From: G963677445 sp963677445
GTDB taxonomy: Bacteria > Bacteroidota > Ignavibacteria > Ignavibacteriales > Melioribacteraceae
Reading direction: 5' to 3'
DNA length: 64,000 nt
NCBI GenBank assembly: GCA_963677445.2
Contig: CAXXGF010000041.1
Coordinates: 1-64,000, forward strand
Shown here piece by piece: positions 16,309-25,668 of the stretch. The notes beneath the pieces were generated by a model. The model did no database searches. It was not told the DNA's origin and saw nothing but the letters and a program-made list of their open reading frames with translations. The position numbers and the translations under genes were made by a program. Position 1 is the first letter of the stretch. Every line of letters begins with the position of its first letter.

Positions 16309-18300
16309 TTATGCCAGCCAATCGCTTATTTTTTTGGCTACTTTTTCACCGGTATAACCATAATATTCGGCCAGATCACCTGCTTTGCCTGAGCGGCCAA
16401 AAGATTCGATATTTATTTTCAGCAGCTCTCCGCGTAAAACATCTCCCCAGCCGAAACATGTTCCGGCTTCGACAATAACCTTCGGGATATCGGGGAACAA
16501 TTGCTTCCGGTAAGAGTCAGACTGTTCCATGAATAACTCAACGCATGGAACCGATACTACCCGGCATTTAATATTTTTTTCCATCAGTTTTGCCGCGTCA
16601 ACCGCGACTGAAAGTTCCGAACCTGTGGCAGCGATAACTGCTTCCGGCGTCCCTTCAGGTTCATAAACAGTATAAGCGCCTTTCATGAACTTGTCCGCCA
16701 TATCGGGACCAGCTTCCGTATTGACCGGATAAGTTTTCTGCCTGGTAAGAATTAATGCCGCCGGTGAAATCTCTTTTTTAAGAGCGCAACTCCACGAGAG
16801 AGCGCATTCAACACCATCGGCGGGTCTGAATACATATAGATTCGGTATAGTCCTCAGGGCGTTGATATGCTCAACAGGCTGATGTGTCGGCCCGTCTTCT
16901 CCGACGAAAACACTGTCATGAGTAAAAACATAAGTTACCGGTAGTTTCATGATTGAAGCAAGCCTGACTGCCGGGCGGAGATAATCCGAAAAAACCAGGA
17001 ATGTGGCGCCATAAGGCAGTAATCCGCCATAAAGAGCCATACCGTTAAGGATTCCGCCCATAGCATGTTCCCTTATTCCGAAATGAAGATTTTTACCTGA
17101 GAAATCACCTTTCGAAATGGAGCTGTAGTTTTTCAGAAATGTATTATTTGAAGGATGCAGGTCGGCTGATCCCCCGAGCAAAGATGGAATTTTATCCGCG
17201 AGAATCTGAAGTATTTCACCACTCAGCGCTCTTGTCGCTTTTGGCTCTTTGCTCACCTTCTCCATTAATTCCAGCTCAAGCGCCGCGGGGACTTCATTTT
17301 CCATGAATGATTCATACTCATTTCTCAAAGCGGGATATTTTTCAGACCATTCAGAAAACTTTTCCCGCCAGTCATTGTATTTTTCTTTCAGATAAATTTT
17401 TCTTTCTCTAAAATGGTTTAGCACAGATTCAGGAATGGAGAACTTTTCTTCTTCTTTCCATCCGAGTTCTTCTTTCATTAAATCTATTTCTTCATCTCCA
17501 AGAGGAGCGCCATGAACTTTAGAGGTATTCTTCTTATTCGGGCTTCCCTTGCCTATAATGGTCCTGCAGATTATCAGCGAGGGTGTATCTTTTACTTCCC
17601 GCGCTTTTTGAACCGCTACTTCAATTTCAGCGAAATTGTGTCCATCTATTTCCTGAAGATGCCATCCGAAAGATTCAAATCTTTTTCGGACATCATCCGA
17701 AAAGGTCAGGTCAGTATTTCCTTCAATGGTGATATTGTTGCTGTCATAAAGGTAAACAATATTTCCAAGTCCGAGATGACCGGCAAACGAAGCGGCTTCA
17801 TAAGAAATTCCTTCCATAAGATCACCATCGCTGACGATACCGTAAATATAATGATCGCCAAATATCTCATATCCGGGACGGTTAAATCTATCCGCGATAA
17901 CTTTTGCCGAAAGAGCCATCCCTATTCCGTTAGCGAAACCCTGTCCGAGGGGGCCTGTTGTTGTTTCAATCCCCTTTATCATTCCATATTCGGGATGACC
18001 GGCAGTCCTGCTTCCAAGCTGGCGGAAATGTTTCAGCTCCTCCCTTTCAAGATTATAACCGGCAAGGTGAAGAAGCGTATATAATAACGCCGAGCCATGG
18101 CCTGCTGAAAGAATAAACCGGTCCCTGTTTATCCAATTGGGATCATCGGGATAGTGTTTTAATATTTTTGACCACAGAATATTCGCGCAGTCGGCCATCC
18201 CCAGCGGCAGCCCGGGATGTCCCGAATTTGCCTCCTGGATAATTTCTGCTGAAAGCACACGTATAGTGGATGAGACAAGAGTATCTATATCACGATTCAC
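16309..18300 (-). CDS. tkt: Transketolase
   Basis: 663 residues, the normal length for a full transketolase. The thiamine diphosphate motif runs from GDGDLMEG to YLYDSNN; early HSGHPGLPLG-type segment (NSGHPGLPLGMAD), GPLGQGFANGIGMA, then the pyrimidine domain (FGIREHAMGGILNGMA, TYVFTHDSVFVGEDGPTHQPVEH) and a C-terminal domain with GWGDV and SFGRSG. It moves two-carbon units between ketoses and aldoses in the cytosolic non-oxidative pentose phosphate pathway. It follows gnd by 14 bp and closes the operon, so pentose phosphates made by Gnd would be handled directly. Confidence 0.97.
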   Translation of the reverse strand: MNRDIDTLVSSTIRVLSAEIIQEANSGHPGLPLGMADCANILWSKILKHYPDDPNWINRDRFILSAGHGSALLYTLLHLAGYNLEREELKHFRQLGSRTAGHPEYGMIKGIETTTGPLGQGFANGIGMALSAKVIADRFNRPGYEIFGDHYIYGIVSDGDLMEGISYEAASFAGHLGLGNIVYLYDSNNITIEGNTDLTFSDDVRKRFESFGWHLQEIDGHNFAEIEVAVQKAREVKDTPSLIICRTIIGKGSPNKKNTSKVHGAPLGDEEIDLMKEELGWKEEEKFSIPESVLNHFRERKIYLKEKYNDWREKFSEWSEKYPALRNEYESFMENEVPAALELELMEKVSKEPKATRALSGEILQILADKIPSLLGGSADLHPSNNTFLKNYSSISKGDFSGKNLHFGIREHAMGGILNGMALYGGLLPYGATFLVFSDYLRPAVRLASIMKLPVTYVFTHDSVFVGEDGPTHQPVEHINALRTIPNLYVFRPADGVECALSWSCALKKEISPAALILTRQKTYPVNTEAGPDMADKFMKGAYTVYEPEGTPEAVIAATGSELSVAVDAAKLMEKNIKCRVVSVPCVELFMEQSDSYRKQLFPDIPKVIVEAGTCFGWGDVLRGELLKINIESFGRSGKAGDLAEYYGYTGEKVAKKISDWLA

Positions 18301-18314
18301 ATTAACCTCAATAT

Positions 18315-19766
18315 TTATGCGTTGTATGTGCTTGACGCGGTCTGACCTCCGCGGCCTGTCCAGTTGGTGTGATAAAATTCACCGCGCGGTTTGTCAGTTC
18401 TTTCATAAGTATGCGCGCCGAAATAATCCCGCATAGCCTGAAGAAGATTTGCCGGAAGCCTTTCAGCTCTGTAACCGTCATAATAATTGAGCGCTGTTGT
18501 AAGGGCTGGCGTCCAGATACCATTTTTAACTGCTTCTGAAACCACATTGCGCCATGACTGCTGCGCCGATTCAATTTTTTCCCTGAAAAAATCATCGAGA
18601 ATCAGGTTCTGCAGATCGGGATTTTTATCAAAGGCTTCCTTTATTTTACCCAGAAATACAGATCTGATAATACATCCGCCACGCCACATCAGAGCTATGC
18701 CGCCATAATTCAGATTCCAGTTATATTCTTTTGCCGCGGCTTTCATAAGTTCATATCCCTGCGCGTATGATACTACCTTCGCGGCGTATAAGGCATTTTT
18801 CAGATCTTCAATAAATTTGGCTTTATCTCCATCAAATTTCATTTCAGGACCTTTGAGCATTTTCGAAGCCGCTACTCTTTCCTCTTTTTGAGCCGAAAGA
18901 CATCTGGCATATACCGCTTCCCCGATAAGTGTAAGAGGAGTTCCCATATTGAGCGATTCAATAGCTGTCCATTTTCCTGTACCTTTCTGGCCGGCGGTGT
19001 CAAGTATTTTTTCAACCAGCGGTTCCCCTTCTTCATCCCGGAAACGCATTATATCACGGGTAATTTCAATAAGATAACTGTTAAGTTCTCCTTCATTCCA
19101 TTCTTTAAAAACATCATACATATCATAATAGCTCATTCCAAGCAGGTCTTTCATTATCTGGTAGACCTCGCAGATGAGCTGCATATCGCCATATTCAATT
19201 CCGTTGTGAACCATTTTAACGAAATGGCCTGCGCCACCTTCACCAACCCAGTCGCAGCATGGTGTTCCATCCTCAACTTTCGCTGAAATAGCCTGGAACA
19301 TAGGTTTAACATGCTCCCATGCCGATGTTGAACCACCCGGCATTATCGAAGGACCTTTAAGGGCTCCCTCTTCACCGCCTGAAACTCCAGTGCCTATATA
19401 TCTGTATCCTTTTGCTTCCAGCTCTTCGGTTCTCCTGATAGAATCGGGAAAATGTGAGTTTCCTCCATCAATTATTATATCATCTTTATCCAGCAAAGGC
19501 AGCAACTGCTCAATTACCGCGTCAACAGGTCTGCCCGCTTTTACCATTATCATAACTTTTCTTGGTGATTCAAGATTATCAACCAATTCCTCGAGAGTAT
19601 GTGCCCCTGTTATCTTCTTTCCTTTTCCCCGGCCGTTTACAAAATTATCAACCTTTTCTGTTGTTCTGTTATAAACGGCAACTGTGAATCCGTGACTTTC
19701 CAGATTCAGGACCAGGTTTTCACCCATTACCGCAAGACCGATTAGTCCTATTTGCGCTTTGTTCAT
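18315..19766 (-). CDS. gnd: 6-phosphogluconate dehydrogenase, decarboxylating
   Basis: 483 residues. The N-terminal Rossmann motif is IGLIGLAVMGENLVLNL with YNRT after the second strand (NADP-type), then MVKAG, GGNSHF, GTGVSGGEEGA, the catalytic GGAGHFVKMVHNGIEYGDMQ block, and the all-helical C-terminal domain ending in a Gly-rich tail (RGEFYHTNWTGRGG). It oxidises and decarboxylates 6-phosphogluconate to ribulose 5-phosphate in the cytosol. No zwf or pgl gene accompanies it. Instead a LarA-family gene and a mannonate oxidoreductase lie upstream (28-bp gap), which suggests that gluconate from hexuronic acids, rather than glucose 6-phosphate, may feed this copy. Confidence 0.97.
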   Translation of the reverse strand: MNKAQIGLIGLAVMGENLVLNLESHGFTVAVYNRTTEKVDNFVNGRGKGKKITGAHTLEELVDNLESPRKVMIMVKAGRPVDAVIEQLLPLLDKDDIIIDGGNSHFPDSIRRTEELEAKGYRYIGTGVSGGEEGALKGPSIMPGGSTSAWEHVKPMFQAISAKVEDGTPCCDWVGEGGAGHFVKMVHNGIEYGDMQLICEVYQIMKDLLGMSYYDMYDVFKEWNEGELNSYLIEITRDIMRFRDEEGEPLVEKILDTAGQKGTGKWTAIESLNMGTPLTLIGEAVYARCLSAQKEERVAASKMLKGPEMKFDGDKAKFIEDLKNALYAAKVVSYAQGYELMKAAAKEYNWNLNYGGIALMWRGGCIIRSVFLGKIKEAFDKNPDLQNLILDDFFREKIESAQQSWRNVVSEAVKNGIWTPALTTALNYYDGYRAERLPANLLQAMRDYFGAHTYERTDKPRGEFYHTNWTGRGGQTASSTYNA

Positions 19767-19794
19767 AAAAACTCCAATATATTTTCTTTAATTG

Positions 19795-21066
19795 TTACAT
19801 AAATTTTTCTTTTGCCGACCATAAACCCAGGGCAGGATTTGAGATAAAATAAATTTCCTCACCATCAGGCAGACGGTTAAATCCGTCTCTCAGTTTTTCC
19901 GGATCATATCTCTTCATCATTTTTTCAAGTAAATCATATTTATATCCGACACTTTCTATCTCTTCTCTGCTCATTTTTCCCGCGCAGTAAGTCACTTCAA
20001 ACCTGTTTTCTGATGATCCGTGAATCAGATGAGCGGCAGCGCTCAGATTCTCACTTAATTCTGTTCCTTCCTTAACCAGCTCAAGAATCTTTTCTGAAGT
20101 CCTGTAGCCAAATTTCCTGATCAGCCGGTCTATATCAGGGTCTTCTCCAAACTCCCCGACAGCGGGAGCCATAACTACCAGCTCACCTTTATCAGCGATA
20201 GCCATTCTTGTCCTGTAAATTGACTTATTACCAAGCCAGGTGGACTTGAATTCCTCAGGCTCGAGATAAACCACAATTTTATCGAGAGGTTTATCAAGCA
20301 TGGTAAAATTCACTTTCAGTGATAATTCGGATGCCAGTCGGAAACATTCATAATCATCGCCGATATATAATCCCCTTATCACAAGCCTGTTATTCTCATT
20401 TTTACCAATAACCGTAAGGATATAAACGATAGGAAGTTGAGTGGCAAAATTATCGGACGCGTAATTCAGCACCTTTCTCACAGGTGTATCGGCCCTGCCC
20501 ATTATTTTTTCCATTCCATAAACAGCGCCGAGGAAATGACTTTTATCAATCCCCTCCTTTCCGCCTGTGCCGACAAAAATATTCTTATTATAATTCGCCA
20601 TCCCAATAACCTCATGCGGCACAACCTGTCCGATTGAGAGAATCAGATCATGTCCTCCCGCGCTCAGAAGTTTATTTACCTGCGCGGGCCAAGGGTAATC
20701 AATCAGTCCGTCAGACACACTTTTTAAATAATCGGGGGGTACAATACCAAGAGTATCAAGCTCTTCACGCCATTTATGTTCCCTGAAAAGCGCCAGGGGG
20801 ACTTCGGGAAACATTATCTCAAGTTCTTTCCTGGTCATCGGGAAATGGGTTCCGAGAGCGGGCAGAATATCCTTTACCGAGTCTCTGAAATATTTATAGG
20901 AAAGAGAGGTGATCTCACCTGCTCTTGAGTGATATCTCGTAAAATCGGGAGGAACAATCAGAACTTTTTCTTTTCTGCCGATTCTGTCATATACCTCATT
21001 AAGAATTCCTGATAACTCTTCAGAGGTTATTTCTCTGTTTTCAGCTCCTTCAGCATACCAAATCAT
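19795..21066 (-). CDS. LarA-family nickel-pincer racemase/epimerase (DUF2088), possible gluconate 2-epimerase
   Basis: 423 residues with the LarA fold: DFTRYHSRAG (41-50), GTHFPMT with His74, PHEVIGMANYNK with His151 and Lys161, and a later His177 in KSHFLGA. The spacings His-10-Lys-16-His equal those of the LarA residues His174, Lys184 and His200 that hold the nickel-pincer nucleotide, so the cofactor site appears complete. LarA relatives racemise or epimerise alpha-hydroxy acids. With a mannonate oxidoreductase gene 60 bp upstream and gnd 28 bp downstream, I infer interconversion of D-mannonate and D-gluconate instead of lactate racemisation. Genes for cofactor synthesis (larB, larC, larE) are not in the window. 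Confidence 0.85.
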   Translation of the reverse strand: MIWYAEGAENREITSEELSGILNEVYDRIGRKEKVLIVPPDFTRYHSRAGEITSLSYKYFRDSVKDILPALGTHFPMTRKELEIMFPEVPLALFREHKWREELDTLGIVPPDYLKSVSDGLIDYPWPAQVNKLLSAGGHDLILSIGQVVPHEVIGMANYNKNIFVGTGGKEGIDKSHFLGAVYGMEKIMGRADTPVRKVLNYASDNFATQLPIVYILTVIGKNENNRLVIRGLYIGDDYECFRLASELSLKVNFTMLDKPLDKIVVYLEPEEFKSTWLGNKSIYRTRMAIADKGELVVMAPAVGEFGEDPDIDRLIRKFGYRTSEKILELVKEGTELSENLSAAAHLIHGSSENRFEVTYCAGKMSREEIESVGYKYDLLEKMMKRYDPEKLRDGFNRLPDGEEIYFISNPALGLWSAKEKFM

Positions 21067-21126
21067 CTTATTTCCCTGTTCACAATTTAATTTTTTATCA
21101 ATTCTAAAGACCGGATAATAAAAGAG

Positions 21127-21999
21127 TTATACACCTGAATAAGCGTTAAAACCGCCGTCAACAGGAATTACAACACCTGTGACAAATGAAGAAGATTCGG
21201 CCAGTAAAAAGAAAAAAGCGCTGAGCAATTCTTCCGGTTTTCCGAATCTCTCCATCGGGGTGCCGGTTATTATTTTCTGCGCCCTGGGAGTCAGTTCTTT
21301 TGTTTCCTTATCGATCAACAGGAACTCATTCTGTTTTGTAAGGAAAAACCCCGGGGCTATCGCGTTAACCCTGATTGAGCTTTTGGCCAGGTGAACGGCG
21401 AGCCATTCAGTAAAATTATTAACCGCTGCTTTCGCGGCGCTGTAAGCGGGAATTTTTGTCAGAGGCCGGAACGCGTTCATTGAAGAAATATTAAGGATGT
21501 TTCCTCCCCTGCCAGTCATATCTTCGGCGAAGATCATGGAGGGCAGAAGTGTGCCTATAAAGTTAAGATCCATTACACTGCGAAAGCCGTCAAGATTAAG
21601 CCCGAAAAAAGTATCTTCCATATTGATCGCCTTTTCGCTGGTCATAAACTCTTCTTTGGTTGTCGCAGACGGATTATTCCCTCCCGCAGCGTTAACAAGA
21701 ATATCAACTTTACCTAATTCCTGATTTATTTCCTCCTTTGCTTTTACAAGCGATTCCCTGTCAAGAACATTAGCTACAGTGCATAATACGGGAGCCCCTT
21801 TTTTCTTTGCGTGAAAATGTGAGCATTCTTCACATCTTCCCTTCTTATAATCAAGTATCGCCAGTTTTACTCCCTGTTCCAGCAGCGCGCCCGCGAACAT
21901 ATTGCCAAAAACTCCGCATCCGCCGGTCAAAACACAAACTTTATCTTTTAGTCCGTAAATATTCTCTGATGCCATTTTTTCCTCAGTATCATTATTCAT
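21127..21999 (-). CDS. SDR-family D-mannonate oxidoreductase (fructuronate reductase-like)
   Basis: 290 residues of classical short-chain dehydrogenase: TGGCGVFG nucleotide loop (25-32), NAAGGNNP, catalytic Ser in NISSMNA and Tyr-x3-Lys in AYSAAKAA. The C-terminus from GTPMERFGKPEELL through FVTGVVIPVDGGFNAYSGV is characteristic of the SDR D-mannonate oxidoreductases such as Bacillus YjmF/UxuB. These reduce D-fructuronate to D-mannonate in hexuronate breakdown. A CEEC-x2-H cluster (57-62) after the second strand is unusual. Two starts are possible: ATG 21999, and ATG 21975 (MASENIYGLKDKV), which has the better GAGGAAAA ribosome site. It begins the operon with the LarA-family gene, gnd and tkt. 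Confidence 0.85.
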   Translation of the reverse strand: MNNDTEEKMASENIYGLKDKVCVLTGGCGVFGNMFAGALLEQGVKLAILDYKKGRCEECSHFHAKKKGAPVLCTVANVLDRESLVKAKEEINQELGKVDILVNAAGGNNPSATTKEEFMTSEKAINMEDTFFGLNLDGFRSVMDLNFIGTLLPSMIFAEDMTGRGGNILNISSMNAFRPLTKIPAYSAAKAAVNNFTEWLAVHLAKSSIRVNAIAPGFFLTKQNEFLLIDKETKELTPRAQKIITGTPMERFGKPEELLSAFFFLLAESSSFVTGVVIPVDGGFNAYSGV

Positions 22000-22956
22000 T
22001 TTCTTTTCTCAAAATCTTCCGATTATATATTTTTCCTGATAGAATTATTTTCAGTGTGTAATTTCCCTCTGATATCTCCTGTCTTATTTAATGTGAAACG
22101 GTATCAAAAACATGACTATACGAAAAAAATCTGATCTTCATAACCTGTTTGATGATTCTGTGTAAATTTACCGATAAAGTTAACGTTTACTAATATATAT
22201 CTATCAGAAGTTAATGTCAATAGTTTATGCATTATTTAAATTAAAAGCCCGGATAAATCCAAATCCTTCCACCCCCGGCGCGAAAGGTTAATTCTTCCCA
22301 TAAAAATATTTTTCCCGGTGGTTAAGAAAAAAGGTTCTGTATGAAATTTAGTGGGTAAAGTAATAAAATAGCGGATAAAGACATGAATCAAAGATTCGCA
22401 AATTGTCATGTTAGATTTCCGGAAACCAGCCCCTGGTCTTCACCGCCACAGAGCGCACGGTCTTGAAAAAAGTGGATGAGTCTTAAAGTCCCTCTTACCC
22501 CGACTGAGCCAGACGCTTTCAGCTTTCCATATCTTTATGCGTTGGCTGCTTTCGCCCTTTCAGGGCTCTGATAATGTCTTTGTTTTTCTTAACCGGGGCG
22601 ATGCCCCTGTCTGTTGCCAGCACCCTTTCAGGGTTTTGTATCCATCTGTGACAAACTGGAATTATTATTAGCGCTGAAAGCGCGACAATCAACAGCCCCG
22701 GGCAACGCCCGGGGTAATAAAAGAAAAAGTGTATTTAAGCCCTGAAGGGGCGGAAGCTAAACGTCGGGATTATCCGGTTATACTTTAACAAAAGGTTTTG
22801 TTTAATTGTCAGGACCGACAAAAATCACCCACTGTATTTCACATAGAACCAGAAAAAATCGAAAAGCCGCAAATAAATTTCAGAATTATTTCTGAATCTT
22901 TTATATATTTGTGTTGTTAATAAGATAAGTATACCAATTAGTATTATAGTCTGCTT
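22000..22956. other. Intergenic region (about 960 bp) between divergent operons
   Basis: It should carry the promoters of the SDR-larA-gnd-tkt operon (minus) and the metal-related operon (plus), but no promoter stands out. The central part (22540-22765) is a hairpin-rich repeat described separately. No plausible gene is seen. Confidence 0.5.
22540..22765. repeat. Hairpin-rich intergenic repeat element
   Basis: A short block contains four GC-rich palindromes of related wording: GCCCTTTCAGGGC (22554-22566), GGGGCGATGCCCC (22595-22607), CCCTTTCAGGG (22623-22633) and CCCCGGGCAACGCCCGGGG (22696-22714), followed by GCCCTGAAGGGGC. The first half carries 'CCCTTTCAGGG' and the last part its inverted equivalent, so the element looks like a larger imperfect inverted repeat. 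It contrasts with the AT-rich flanks. It resembles dispersed, non-coding palindromic elements of Bacteroidota, but copy number elsewhere cannot be checked here. Confidence 0.6.
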
Positions 22957-23433
22957 TTGAATAAAATCGCGATAAATATTGTAACAATTTTTCTTGCCTT
23001 ATCAGTATTCACATCAGGGATAAGATATATACCGGCGGAAGTTCATATCCCCTGCGGTCTGCAAGAAGGCAGCGTATGTGATTCAGACTGCTGCAAAACA
23101 GAGCGGGAATCAATGGGAAAAACAAGCTGCTGTTCTGTGGAAAATAAAACTGACCGGGATACCGGGGACTCATGTGAAAAGTGCAATTGTGAAAAGCTGA
23201 CCGCTCAGGAAAAAGAAATAATTGAAGTATTTATAGTAACGCAGACGTATAGCAAAATTAAGCAAAATATTGCTTCAGGTTCCTTTATAATTATTCCTGA
23301 CATATCGGAAGAGGATGAGTCAGGTAATTCGAACCTGAGAATTTACCATCAGCAAATCCCTCCTGACCCTTACGGCATAACCCTCGTAATCAACCTTAAC
23401 CAAAGAAAAATCCCCGCCTCCCATTTTAGTTAA
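22957..23433 (+). CDS. Cys-rich exported protein upstream of metal-linked TonB receptor
   Basis: 158 residues from a TTG start. The N-terminal hydrophobic stretch (IAINIVTIFLALSVFTSGI) is a signal peptide or anchor. The centre is rich in cysteine: IPCGLQ, VCDSDCCKTE, SCCSVE, CEKCNCEK, ten cysteines over some 50 residues. The C-terminus has QQIPPDPYG followed by a hydrophobic strand. This layout recalls the small 'HYC_CC_PP' proteins often found before TonB receptors in Bacteroidota, although the HYC part is absent. The gene precedes the TonB receptor by 42 bp, with an HMA-domain gene next, so binding of a soft metal such as copper is a reasonable inference. I do not know a characterised homologue. 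Confidence 0.65.
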   Translation: MNKIAINIVTIFLALSVFTSGIRYIPAEVHIPCGLQEGSVCDSDCCKTERESMGKTSCCSVENKTDRDTGDSCEKCNCEKLTAQEKEIIEVFIVTQTYSKIKQNIASGSFIIIPDISEEDESGNSNLRIYHQQIPPDPYGITLVINLNQRKIPASHFS

Positions 23434-23475
23434 ATAAGTCTATAAATATTCTAATAACTAAAATGGAGCAAAACC

Positions 23476-25656
23476 ATGAGGAAAATATTTCTCATTCTTA
23501 CTTTTATTGTGTCCGTTTACCAGGCTCAAAAACTTGAAGGTTTTGTTTATGAGCTCTCGAATAGTGAAAAAATACCACTTCCGGGTGTAAATATAATCTG
23601 GCTTGGCACCGGCATCGGAACCGCTTCGGGCATTGACGGTAAATTTGAAATAATTAGAACCACAGCCGACAGCGCGAGATTGCTGCTGAGCCATGTGGCA
23701 TATAAACCGGACACACTTATAATTGGCAAAGATGACAGTTACATTGAAGTTTCCTTCAGGAAAACAAGGGTTTTTGAGGAAATTACTGTCACCGCGAGGA
23801 CCAAAGGGATAAATATCAAAGAATATGATCCTATCTTTACTCAATCATTAAACAGAAAAGAGCTCTCGAAAGCTGCATGCTGTAACCTATCGGAAAGCTT
23901 CGAAACCAACGCGTCGGTTGATGTATCTTATGCCGACGCCGTAACCGGGGCAAAAAAGATACGTCTGCTTGGCCTGGATGGCAAATACAGCCAGATAATG
24001 ATGGAAAACATACCTAATATCAGGGGCCTTGCCTCAGCTTATGGTTTATATTATGTCCCCGGCCCATGGATGGAATCAATCCAGATATCTAAAGGCGCGG
24101 CTTCGGTAATAAACGGCTTTGAATCAATCACGGGGCAAATAAATATTGAATATATTAAACCCACAACTGAGAATAAGCTTTATGCCGATCTCTATATGAA
24201 CCGAAATCTCCGCAGCGATATGAATATTATTGCCGCGAGTAACATTTCTGAAAATCTCAGCTCCGCTTTACTTGTGCATGGAAGTTATTTCGGAAATAAT
24301 GTTGACGATAATAAAGATAATTTTCTCGATCATCCCAATTCGAGACAATTTAATATAATCAACAGATGGAAATATAACTCTGAACATTTGCACGCTCAGC
24401 TTGGCATTAATTATATGCTTGAGGAGAGAAAAGGTGGTCAGGCCGGATTCGGGTCTTCATTAGAGGAACTGCCTTATAAAACCTCGATTAGTACCAGCCG
24501 GCTGCAAATCTGGTCAAAAACAGGTTATATTTTTGGGAATGAAAGCAATGGCAGCCTCGGTTTTATTAATATGGTCACCTTGCATGATCAGGAAGCCCGA
24601 TTCGGGTTGAGAGATTTTAACGCCGACCAGTTCACCTATTACTCCAACCTTATTTTTGAAACTGATATTTTCAATGCCGGGCATAAAATAAATACCGGAA
24701 TAAGTATATCTTATGATAGCTATTCTGAAAGTTTTGACAGTTTGAATGATAATCCAAATCAAACTGTTCCCGGATTCTTTTTTCAATATACTTATTCCCC
24801 GACAGATAAATTGGTGATTATAGGAGGAATAAGATCAGATTTTTTATCGGGTGGTCATCCCTTTTATACTCCGAGAATTCATGCCCGGTACAGTCCGTGG
24901 GAAAATACCACAATCAGAGTAACAGCTGGTAAAGGCTACAGGAATTCCTGGCTTATTGCCGAAAATATCAGACTTCTCTCAAGCTCCCGGAAATTTTACA
25001 AATCCGGTTCCATTAAAATAGAAGAAGCTGTGAATACCGGAATTAATCTGACCCAATACTTTTCTTTGATGAATCGTGAGCTTAGTATCACAGCAGAATA
25101 CTACAGGACCTCATTTATTAACAAGGTTGTTGCCGATATTGATCGGAATTCAAGAGAAGTACATTTTTACAACCTTGAAGGGGATTCATTCTCCGATAAC
25201 TATCAGGTTGAACTGAGTTATGAATTATTTCCCCGTCTTGATATTCTTGCCGCGTTCAGATATTCCGACGCGAAGACAACTTATTCAGGAGAATTGCTTT
25301 CCGATCCCTTTAACAAAAAGATCAGAAGCATAATCTCCTTCTCTTATATCACAAAACTGAGGCTGTGGCAGTTCGATTTCACCGCTAATTACAACGGTAA
25401 ATCAAGATTGCCCCGGTTTACCAACAGCGCCATCAGAGAATATTCTCCTGAGTTTGTGATAATTAATACCCAGGTTACCCGCTATTATAAAAACTTTGAA
25501 GTCTACTTAGGAATTGAAAATATCACTGATTTCAGACAGGATAGCCCGGTCATCACTCCCGATGATCCTTTCGGTCCCGATTTTGACGCTTCAATTATCT
25601 GGGGCCCTCTCAGCGGAAGAAATATTTATTTAGGAATCAGATATTCAATTAAATAA
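23476..25656 (+). CDS. TonB-dependent receptor, probably for a metal or metal complex
   Basis: 726 residues. Signal peptide (MRKIFLILTFIVSVYQAQ), a carboxypeptidase-regulatory-like domain (~20-95, PLPGVNIIWLGTGIGTASGIDGKFEI), a plug domain (~110-225) containing SKAACCNLSESFETN, GAKKIRLLGLDG and SIQISKGAASVINGFESITGQINIEY, then a 22-strand-type barrel ending in an aromatic residue pair (IRYSIK). It would take up a ligand across the outer membrane using TonB energy. The 'AACCNLSESFETN' plug wording occurs in receptors encoded with heavy-metal-associated domain proteins, and such a gene follows at 12 bp. The preceding Cys-rich gene supports a metal link. There is no SusD partner, so it is not a SusC-type glycan importer. 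Confidence 0.9.
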   Translation: MRKIFLILTFIVSVYQAQKLEGFVYELSNSEKIPLPGVNIIWLGTGIGTASGIDGKFEIIRTTADSARLLLSHVAYKPDTLIIGKDDSYIEVSFRKTRVFEEITVTARTKGINIKEYDPIFTQSLNRKELSKAACCNLSESFETNASVDVSYADAVTGAKKIRLLGLDGKYSQIMMENIPNIRGLASAYGLYYVPGPWMESIQISKGAASVINGFESITGQINIEYIKPTTENKLYADLYMNRNLRSDMNIIAASNISENLSSALLVHGSYFGNNVDDNKDNFLDHPNSRQFNIINRWKYNSEHLHAQLGINYMLEERKGGQAGFGSSLEELPYKTSISTSRLQIWSKTGYIFGNESNGSLGFINMVTLHDQEARFGLRDFNADQFTYYSNLIFETDIFNAGHKINTGISISYDSYSESFDSLNDNPNQTVPGFFFQYTYSPTDKLVIIGGIRSDFLSGGHPFYTPRIHARYSPWENTTIRVTAGKGYRNSWLIAENIRLLSSSRKFYKSGSIKIEEAVNTGINLTQYFSLMNRELSITAEYYRTSFINKVVADIDRNSREVHFYNLEGDSFSDNYQVELSYELFPRLDILAAFRYSDAKTTYSGELLSDPFNKKIRSIISFSYITKLRLWQFDFTANYNGKSRLPRFTNSAIREYSPEFVIINTQVTRYYKNFEVYLGIENITDFRQDSPVITPDDPFGPDFDASIIWGPLSGRNIYLGIRYSIK

Positions 25657-25668
25657 TGAGAAGAAAAA

